64,000 nt of DNA from positions 3,961,559 to 4,025,558 of the forward strand of contig NZ_CP115468.1 of NCBI RefSeq assembly GCF_028462125.1, read 5' to 3'. The notes under the pieces were generated by a model. The model did no database searches. It had not been told where the DNA came from and saw only the letters and a list, made by a program, of their open reading frames with translations. Position 1 is the stretch's first letter, and each line of letters starts with the position of its first letter. Positions 57,836 through 64,000 of the stretch are shown piece by piece. The position numbers and the translations under genes are program-made. Source of the DNA: Leptospira sp. GIMC2001 (lineage in GTDB: Bacteria > Spirochaetota > Leptospiria > Leptospirales > Leptospiraceae).

Positions 57836-59625
57836 TGATACATACATTAAAGCATATTTGGCCATTCCTTAAACCTTATAAATTTGGAATCATTTGGGCA
57901 GGAATCTCACTAATTTTTACTTCTGTAGCCACTCTATCCTTAGGTCAAGGACTCCGAATTCTTGTAGATATCGGATTCTCGGAAAATGGAAATTCAGAGC
58001 TGCTAACACTACTTCCAATCAATGTTGATCAATGGGAACAAACGGCTAAGTTAGCTTTAGCAATTGCCTTTCTAGGTATACTCGGCCTATTGCTTGCGTC
58101 TGGAACTTTTGTAAGACACTACCTCGTTTCTTGGATAGGCGAAAGGGTTTCTACCGATTTAAGAATATCTGTTTTCAATCATGTGATAGATATGGAACCT
58201 ACATATTTTGAAGAAAATTCTGTGGGTGAAATTCAATCTCGCATTCTGACAGACACAACGTTACTGCAAACTGTTGTCGGTTCTTCGTTTTCTATTTTCT
58301 TGAGAAATACATTGATTTTCTTCCTGGGCGTAATCTGGTTATTTATTACAAATCCAAAATTGACTGGCTTAGTACTAATTTCTGTTCCATTAGTTGTATT
58401 CCCTATTCTATTGTTCGGAAAGAAAGTAAAATCATTATCTAAGAATACCCAAGATAGATTGGCATCCGTTGGTTCGCACGTAAACGAATCACTTCTAAAT
58501 ATACGAACCGTTCAAGCCTTTCATCATCAAGATTTAGAAAAAGTTAGGTTCACTGGTTTTGCTGAAGAAGCCTTTACAGTATCAGCAAGACGGATTTTAT
58601 TCCGATCATTTATGATCGTAATCGTGATCTCTCTTATATTTGCTGGAATATCTTTTATGATATGGACTGGAGGCAAAGATGTTTTGGATGGGACAATCAC
58701 TCCCGGTGAACTGATCGCTTTTTCTTTTTATGCAATTATCGTTGCGAGCGCACTTGGTTCGGTATCCGAAGTAATTGGTGATTTGCAAAGAGCTGCAGGT
58801 GCAACAGAAAGATTGATCGAGTTACTGAATTTAAAACCAAAAATTCAGAATCCAGTTGATTCTCAAAAATTATCTATTCCCGTTCGAAATTCTTATACTG
58901 TTGAATTTAACTCTGTAAATTTCTATTATCCATCAAGACTTGACAAACCAGCACTAGACCAACTATCTCTAATTATTCCAGCTGGAAAAGTAACGGCTCT
59001 CGTCGGACCGTCTGGAGCAGGCAAATCAACTATTTTTGATTTGATCCTCCGTTTCCACGATCCAAGCAAAGGATCCATTAGTATAAATGAAGTGCCTATT
59101 AATTTCGTAGATCTTAAAGCTCTACGAAATCTTATTGGAGTTGTTCCTCAACAACCGAATCTGTTCTCGGGAACAGTAGAATCAAATATCCTATATGGCA
59201 AACCTGATGCAAATTTTGATGATGTTGTTGCTTCTGCCAAAGCAGCGCATTGCCTAGAATTTATAGAGAAACTTCCAAATAAATTTCAAACTGCATTAGG
59301 AGAAAATGGAGTGCGTTTATCTGGTGGGCAAAAGCAAAGAATTGCGATTGCTCGTGCTGTTTTAAAAAATCCTGCAATTCTTTTACTTGATGAAGCTACT
59401 TCAGCCTTAGATGCGGAAAGTGAGTTCCATATTCAGAAAGCATTACAGGAATTGACTGCCGCAAGAACGACTTTGATGATTGCTCATCGCCTATCAACCG
59501 TTATTAGGGCAGATCTTATTTATGTATTGGATCAAGGTAGAGTTGTGGGCAAAGGAACTCATTCTGAACTTTTGGAGAATAATGAATTGTATAGAAAATT
59601 GGCTCAATTGCAACTCTTTGCATAG
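57835..59625 (+). CDS. MsbA-type ABC exporter (fused permease-ATPase)
   Basis: Half-transporter of 596 aa that dimerises. Six helices occupy about residues 15-320 and the ATPase domain about 350-590: Walker A GPSGAGKST, Q-loop VVPQQPNLFSG, signature LSGGQKQRIAIARA, Walker B LLLDEATSALD and switch His in IAHRLST. It resembles MsbA and related lipid or drug exporters. It overlaps the YaaR gene by a base, suggesting co-translation. The substrate is unknown. Confidence 0.9.
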   Translation: MIHTLKHIWPFLKPYKFGIIWAGISLIFTSVATLSLGQGLRILVDIGFSENGNSELLTLLPINVDQWEQTAKLALAIAFLGILGLLLASGTFVRHYLVSWIGERVSTDLRISVFNHVIDMEPTYFEENSVGEIQSRILTDTTLLQTVVGSSFSIFLRNTLIFFLGVIWLFITNPKLTGLVLISVPLVVFPILLFGKKVKSLSKNTQDRLASVGSHVNESLLNIRTVQAFHHQDLEKVRFTGFAEEAFTVSARRILFRSFMIVIVISLIFAGISFMIWTGGKDVLDGTITPGELIAFSFYAIIVASALGSVSEVIGDLQRAAGATERLIELLNLKPKIQNPVDSQKLSIPVRNSYTVEFNSVNFYYPSRLDKPALDQLSLIIPAGKVTALVGPSGAGKSTIFDLILRFHDPSKGSISINEVPINFVDLKALRNLIGVVPQQPNLFSGTVESNILYGKPDANFDDVVASAKAAHCLEFIEKLPNKFQTALGENGVRLSGGQKQRIAIARAVLKNPAILLLDEATSALDAESEFHIQKALQELTAARTTLMIAHRLSTVIRADLIYVLDQGRVVGKGTHSELLENNELYRKLAQLQLFA

Positions 59626-59635
59626 CTTTAGAGTT

Positions 59636-60520
59636 TTATATTTTAATTCCCATTTGCTCTAGAATAGATTCCATTTGTTCTAAGTTCGTATAATGCAAAA
59701 CAATCTTACCTTTTCCGTTATTCTCATTATGTTGCAATTCGACCTTTGAAGAATATTTATTTCTCAGCTTCGATTCTAATTTGAGTAAGCTCTGATCTTT
59801 TGCTTTTGGTGACTTAGAAGATTTTGACTTTGGTTTGCTATCACCCATAACCTCTGCCACGTAGTCTTCAACTTGTCTCGCTGTCCATCCACCATTGATA
59901 ATCTTATCGATTGTCTCTAGTTGCTTCCTTTCATCTGCTATCGATAGAACTGGTCTCGCTTGACCTTCGCTAATTTTACCTTGGCGAATCAGTTCTTGAA
60001 TCTTAGTTGGAAAATTCAATAACCGAATTAAATTTGAGATAGTGGAACGGTTCTTACCCATTCTAGTTGCAAGTTCCGAAATCTTTATTCCAAGTTCATC
60101 TGAAAGTTTCTGGTAAGCCATAGCTTCATCAATAGGATTTAAATTTTCCCTTTGAATATTTTCCAAGATGGCCATTTCCAAAGATTCTTTTTTCGATACG
60201 ACTTTTACTAATGCTGGGATTTTTTGAAAGCCAGCTTTTTTACAAGCTCTTACTCTTCGTTCTCCTGCAATGAGTTCGTATCCTCTATCTGTTTTTTGCA
60301 CAACAACAGGTTGAATTACTCCATGCTGTTTTATTGTTACTGCGAGCTCATCAATACTTGCATCAGAGAAAGTTTTTCTGGGTTGGTTTGGATTGGGTAG
60401 TATCTCGGAGATTTTTATTTCTCGAAGATTACTATTACCGTCATAATTCATTTCTTGTTTGTTTTCGTTTATGGGAATTAAATTTCCCAAACCACGACCA
60501 AGTACTTTTGATTTCGCCAT
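59636..60520 (-). CDS. parB: Chromosome-partitioning protein ParB
   Basis: DNA-binding CTPase-type partition protein of 294 aa. The ParB/Srx domain is at about residues 30-125 (PNPNQPRKTFSDASIDELA, GERRVRACKKAGF, then ENIQRENLNPIDEA), followed by the HTH that reads parS (LATRMGKNRSTISNLIRLL). The C-terminal 60 residues are Lys-rich, then a dimer domain. It is 5 bp from parA; two parS-like sites lie nearby. Confidence 0.95.
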   Translation of the reverse strand: MAKSKVLGRGLGNLIPINENKQEMNYDGNSNLREIKISEILPNPNQPRKTFSDASIDELAVTIKQHGVIQPVVVQKTDRGYELIAGERRVRACKKAGFQKIPALVKVVSKKESLEMAILENIQRENLNPIDEAMAYQKLSDELGIKISELATRMGKNRSTISNLIRLLNFPTKIQELIRQGKISEGQARPVLSIADERKQLETIDKIINGGWTARQVEDYVAEVMGDSKPKSKSSKSPKAKDQSLLKLESKLRNKYSSKVELQHNENNGKGKIVLHYTNLEQMESILEQMGIKI

Positions 60521-60525
60521 TCGAA

Positions 60526-61284
60526 TTATCTCCCTATCACTTCTTTTGCAAGGCTTCGATAACTTGAAGAACCAATCCCATCTGAATCGTAAAGATTGAT
60601 TGGTTTACCAAAGGATGGAGCTTCGCTCAATTTAATATTTCTTGGAATTAAAGTTTGATATACTTTATCTTGAAAATAATTTCTCACATCTTCTGCAACT
60701 TGGTTAGCAAGATTTGTTCTTTTGTCATACATAGTTAGAACTACTCCATCCAACTCAAGCGAAGTGTTAAGATTCGTCTGAACCATAGCAATGATTTTCA
60801 TTAACTGACTCAGTCCCTCCAAGGCAAAATATTCTGTCTGAAGAGTAATCATCACAGAGTCAGATGCACATAATGCATTGATTGTTAAAATTCCAAGAGA
60901 TGGTGGACAATCGATTAGAATAAAATCATATTCCGATCTAATTTCCTTAAGAGCTTCTCTAAGTTTGTATTCTCTTCTTTCGTTATCAAGCAAATCCACC
61001 TCCGATCCACTGAGATTGATGTTCGCTGGAATGATATGCAGATTATCAATTCCTGTTTTGCTAATTGTCTCACTTACCGAGCATTCTCCGAGAAGAAGCT
61101 CATAAGTTGTTTTTGTTATTTTATTAATTTCAAGTCCAAGACCAGAACCTGAGTTGCCTTGAGGATCGATATCCACTATTAAAACTTTCTTACCAATTTC
61201 GCATAGGCACGCAGCAAGATTGATTGCTGTTGTCGTTTTACCTACTCCACCCTTTTGATTGCTTATGGAGATAATTTTTCCCAT
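60526..61284 (-). CDS. parA: Chromosome-partitioning ATPase ParA/Soj
   Basis: Deviant Walker A ATPase of 252 aa. The P loop is [14 protein letters not shown] (residues 10-23), followed by Walker A' VDIDPQGN and Walker [11 protein letters not shown]. It drives segregation of ParB-parS complexes. It overlaps rsmG by 22 bp and precedes parB by 5 bp. Confidence 0.96.
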   Translation of the reverse strand: MGKIISISNQKGGVGKTTTAINLAACLCEIGKKVLIVDIDPQGNSGSGLGLEINKITKTTYELLLGECSVSETISKTGIDNLHIIPANINLSGSEVDLLDNERREYKLREALKEIRSEYDFILIDCPPSLGILTINALCASDSVMITLQTEYFALEGLSQLMKIIAMVQTNLNTSLELDGVVLTMYDKRTNLANQVAEDVRNYFQDKVYQTLIPRNIKLSEAPSFGKPINLYDSDGIGSSSYRSLAKEVIGR

Positions 61285-62015
61285 GTCTTTTCCTTAATTT
61301 CTCTTGAGATAATTTTCCAATCTCTTGGATAACCATGTTTTGCTTGAGATAGCTTTTTCAATACTTTAATATGTCTGCTCCCTAGAAAACTTAGTTCATC
61401 CAATTCGATCTTGCCTTGAATTGTATATCCACACTCGGACAAAATTTCCGATTCCACTTTCTGCCACTGTTGTTCTTTTGCTAGAAACGGACAAAAGAAA
61501 CCACCAATCTTCACTAAGCGTGTAACGATTTCAGCAGAGAATGGATAAGGAATTGAAGCTCGCATCACAACCAGATCAAAATTACCTTTAGCCTCTTCTG
61601 CTCTTTTATATATAAATTGTAAATTCTTAGAATGAGTTTTTAACTGCTTCCACCATTCCTCAAGTAAGCTTAACTTTCTACGTTGGCTATCCATCAGTGT
61701 TACGATTGGACTTTCTTTTAAACATATAAAAAGGAAACCTGGGAGTCCCGGACCAGTTCCCACATCTAGTATTTTTGTTTCACGTGAAATGAATCCATTA
61801 CCCGCCAGAACATAAATGCTGAAGGCTGATTCCAAAACATGTCGTATCAAAATATTGTTACCGTCATTCTTAGAAAAAAATCCCCCTTCTACATTCTTAG
61901 TTTCCAAGAAGCGAAGGTATTCGCTCAAAATTTCTAGATCAAATTCTTCCAAGATATCTTCCCATGTAGTTGGGAAATTCAGTTTAAAAGCATCTTCAAG
62001 TTCTTTATAGGACAT
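61263..62015 (-). CDS. rsmG: 16S rRNA m7G527 methyltransferase RsmG
   Basis: SAM-dependent methyltransferase of 250 aa for the 530 loop of 16S rRNA. The SAM motif is [13 protein letters not shown] (about residues 83-95), followed by [10 protein letters not shown] and FDLVVMRA. The usual gene order mnmG-rsmG-parA-parB is kept except for one inserted divergent gene. A parS-like site lies inside this gene. Confidence 0.92.
   Translation of the reverse strand: MSYKELEDAFKLNFPTTWEDILEEFDLEILSEYLRFLETKNVEGGFFSKNDGNNILIRHVLESAFSIYVLAGNGFISRETKILDVGTGPGLPGFLFICLKESPIVTLMDSQRRKLSLLEEWWKQLKTHSKNLQFIYKRAEEAKGNFDLVVMRASIPYPFSAEIVTRLVKIGGFFCPFLAKEQQWQKVESEILSECGYTIQGKIELDELSFLGSRHIKVLKKLSQAKHGYPRDWKIISREIKEKTWEKLSP
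61776..61791. promoter_or_regulatory. parS-like ParB-binding site inside rsmG
   Basis: The sequence TGTTTCACGTGAAATG matches 14 of 16 positions of the bacterial parS consensus, including the central palindrome TTTCACGTGAAA. It is 1.2 kb from parB. Confidence 0.85.
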
Positions 62016-62056
62016 AATCGATAGTTAACCTTTTTGTATTTTAGCCGATAGCTTTA

Positions 62057-62785
62057 ATGATGAAAACTTTTATCTGCATAACAACTCTATTATTTTCCTT
62101 GAACTCTTTATCTGCTTATACTCCAGCAAAATGGTCATATACAGATCGGCTAATTTTAAATCCTAAAGACCAAAAACATAAACCTAAACAAGAAGAGGTC
62201 TATGATGAGAATAATAAACTTCTATTAACATCCAAGCTCATATATAATTCAGAGTTCTTGCAATCTGAAGAATTCTTTCGAGACGGAAAGTCTGAAGGAA
62301 GGACGATGTATAGCTACGATAGTAAAGGTCGTTTGTCCAAAGAAGTGACTTATGATTCATCTAATAAAATTACTGAATCAAAGGAATTCTTCTACAACTC
62401 AAAAGGAAATTTGTCCACTATCAAGATTTTCGATACCGATGGAAAATTAATTCAGATCTGCGTAATTAATTCTATGGATAGAGAGATGATTCAATCTGGT
62501 GAAATAACTTGGCAAGATACAAAAGATAAAGAGAAACTTTCCCTTACAGGAAGCAAAACATCTAAAGTGCTTACTGTTATGGACGAAAAGAAAAAGCCAA
62601 TAGCAAGAGTTGAAATTTCCTTAAATGCTAAAGGTGATGTAACCGAAAGATTGTTTATTCAGAATAACTCATTCCGTAAGAACTTATTTGATTATGACAG
62701 TGAAGGCAAATTAATCGGCTTTTCGTTTCATGTGAAACAAGATGGAAAATGGCAACTTGTTAAAACACACAAATTGATTTACTAA
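62057..62785 (+). CDS. Exported repeat protein of unknown function
   Basis: Protein of 242 aa with a signal peptide (about 1-20, LNSLSA) and repeated beta-hairpin units such as YSYDSKGRLSKEVTYDSSNK, FYNSKGNLSTIKIFDTDGK and FDYDSEGKLIGFSF. These resemble YD/MORN-like or YwqK-like repeats, and the protein is probably periplasmic or surface-exposed. It is divergent from rsmG. A parS-like site lies near its 3' end. The function is not recognised. Confidence 0.7.
   Translation: MMKTFICITTLLFSLNSLSAYTPAKWSYTDRLILNPKDQKHKPKQEEVYDENNKLLLTSKLIYNSEFLQSEEFFRDGKSEGRTMYSYDSKGRLSKEVTYDSSNKITESKEFFYNSKGNLSTIKIFDTDGKLIQICVINSMDREMIQSGEITWQDTKDKEKLSLTGSKTSKVLTVMDEKKKPIARVEISLNAKGDVTERLFIQNNSFRKNLFDYDSEGKLIGFSFHVKQDGKWQLVKTHKLIY
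62724..62739. promoter_or_regulatory. Second parS-like site
   Basis: CGTTTCATGTGAAACA matches 14 of 16 bases of the parS consensus, differing at the first and eighth positions. It lies about 930 bp from the site in rsmG. Confidence 0.75.
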
Positions 62786-62963
62786 GTTTTACTTTGTCAA
62801 TGGTAACCAAAAGTTGAACTTTAAATTCCGCTATTTTGGAAATGATGAGAGTTATTTTGCTTTATTGTTTTGATAATCAAGAAAACAAATTTATCTTCAT
62901 GAGTAGATGCAAACTATTTTAGAATACTGTTCTTGAAATGGTTTTAAGGTCTTATTGCGCCTC

Positions 62964-62987
62964 AGCCAGGGGCTTAAGCCCATGGCT
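62964..62987. repeat. Near-perfect palindrome in the gap before mnmG
   Basis: AGCCAGGGGCTTAAGCCCATGGCT is close to self-complementary (22 of 24 bases) around GGGCTTAAGCCC. It sits in the 309-bp gap between two convergent genes and could act as a transcript 3' hairpin, but lacks a U run. The rest of the gap shows only AT-rich sequence; no DnaA-box cluster is seen. Confidence 0.5.
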
Positions 62988-63094
62988 AAATTCACATTAC
63001 TAATTCAAACAACAAATCTATATCTAGAAGTAAACAATAGATCCATTACGACACAGTATGATTAATGTTTTTAATAAAACCTGTTTTGGAAAAA

Positions 63095-64000
63095 CTACTT
63101 CTTAGCCGAGAGATGAAATAACAAGAGGTCTATATCTGAAGGATCGATTCCTGATATCTGCGATGCCTTTTCCAAATTGATTGGTTTATGTTTTTTCAAT
63201 TTTGTGAGAGCTTCAGTCTTTAAACTCGTGATCGAATCATAACTGAAATCATCAGGAATCGGAGTAAGAATGTACTTCTTACGATACTCTATAGAATCCA
63301 ATTCACGCTTAAGGTAGCCTTCATATTTAATTTCCATTTCCAGAACAGCCTGATCTTCAATACTTAGTTCGGAAATTTCTGGCAAGAATGGAGTAATATC
63401 TTGTATATGAATGTCAGATCGTTTCAGAAATGCAGAAACCTTGGTGCCAAATTTATAATCTAGAATTCCTTTATTATTTAATAAAAGATCTAAGGGCTCG
63501 GACGGTTTCATGGAAGTGGTTTCAATTTTCTTTTTTACAGATTCTATTCGCTTGTACTTATCAATAGATTTATCAAATGTTTCTCTATCTACTAAACCCA
63601 TTTCAAATCCATATCTCATCAATCTCTGATCTGCATTGTCTTGACGAAGTATCAATCGATACTCTGCTCTACTCGTGAACATTCTATAAGGATCTTCAAC
63701 ACCTTTGTAAACTAAATCATCAATCAGAACTCCAATGTATGATTCAGATCGATTAAAAATCATAGGCTCCATTTTCTTAACCGATCGAACTACATTGTAA
63801 GCAGCAACTAGACCTTGAGCTGCAGCTTCTTCGTAACCAGTCGTTCCATTAATTTGTCCTGCATGATAGAGACCTTTTATCTTATGAGTTTCTAATGTTG
63901 GCTTTAATTCTGTAGGATCCACAAAATCATATTCAATAGCGTAGCCAGGTCGCATAATTTCTACTCGCTCAAGACCTTTGATGCTTCGTAAAAACTTCCA
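63095..64000 (-). CDS. mnmG: tRNA modification enzyme MnmG (C-terminal part, cut by window end)
   Basis: Partial gene: the frame enters from the window edge ([23 protein letters not shown]) and about 300 C-terminal residues are present. The FAD-binding family motif [20 protein letters not shown] (about residue 30 of the fragment), [17 protein letters not shown] and [10 protein letters not shown] are clear. With MnmE it makes cmnm5U at the wobble base of certain tRNAs. It is the usual rsmG neighbour. Confidence 0.95.
   Translation of the reverse strand, partial: WKFLRSIKGLERVEIMRPGYAIEYDFVDPTELKPTLETHKIKGLYHAGQINGTTGYEEAAAQGLVAAYNVVRSVKKMEPMIFNRSESYIGVLIDDLVYKGVEDPYRMFTSRAEYRLILRQDNADQRLMRYGFEMGLVDRETFDKSIDKYKRIESVKKKIETTSMKPSEPLDLLLNNKGILDYKFGTKVSAFLKRSDIHIQDITPFLPEISELSIEDQAVLEMEIKYEGYLKRELDSIEYRKKYILTPIPDDFSYDSITSLKTEALTKLKKHKPINLEKASQISGIDPSDIDLLLFHLSAKK

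Noticed and set aside
62786..63094. Replication origin in the gap before mnmG
   Set aside because: No cluster of DnaA boxes or AT-rich unwinding repeats is visible; only a palindrome and AT-rich sequence.

Overview
The window reads as a chromosomal segment of a low-GC (about 35-38% by eye) Gram-negative bacterium with an outer membrane, most likely a spirochaete of the Leptospiraceae. This is inferred from many lipoproteins and outer-membrane proteins, a membrane pyrophosphatase, a bactofilin/M23 pair, an ECF sigma factor with a cysteine-rich tail, and general gene style. No rRNA is present and the species cannot be named from the sequence alone. There is no prophage, CRISPR array or recognisable defence island.

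Layout. 1-7 kb: an M23 peptidase, a small HTH protein and a complete spermidine/putrescine-type ABC importer (potD-A-B-C, minus strand), divergent from a TetR regulator that heads an aldehyde dehydrogenase / class III aminotransferase / aldehyde dehydrogenase operon (7-12 kb). The two halves look like one amine uptake and catabolism locus around a palindromic operator. 12-20 kb: a HisI-like protein with a displaced metal motif, an enoyl-CoA hydratase-like protein, a pseudo-receiver protein, a CsoR-family repressor, a chemoreceptor, a degenerate EAL protein, small envelope proteins and an ECF sigma factor. 20.3-22.9 kb: a decayed stretch holding a lipoprotein, a pseudogene copy of it, a probably 5'-truncated nuclease gene, strong inverted repeats, and a tandem repeat carrying the 3' end of the adjacent tRNA-Gly(UCC). 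22.9-26 kb: a copper module (copA, copZ, CueR-type regulator) with a textbook 19-bp-spacer MerR-type promoter. 26-38 kb: housekeeping and metabolic genes including hppA and acs. 38-45.6 kb: a Fur-box-preceded BFD/WbuC/esterase cluster, a DUF2892/haem-protein cluster, two transporters and an RNA uracil methyltransferase.

45.7-50 kb is the most unusual part: two tRNA-Ser genes; two 180-bp structured repeats that each begin with the tRNA-Ser(GCU) 3' end; a membrane-protein frame that runs through tRNA-Arg(ACG); a tadA-like gene whose only conventional start lies inside that tRNA (TadA is the enzyme that modifies this tRNA's anticodon); then tRNA-Ser(GGA), dnaX, ebfC and recR. The order tadA-dnaX-ebfC-recR matches the arrangement known in Bacillus, but without SRP RNA in the gap.

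50-64 kb: an outer-membrane barrel protein coupled to a solute-binding protein, an OmpA-like protein, serS, tatD, an M23 peptidase/bactofilin/YaaR set, an MsbA-type ABC exporter, and the parB-parA-rsmG-(hypothetical)-mnmG block. Two parS-like sites there suggest the right end lies near the replication origin.
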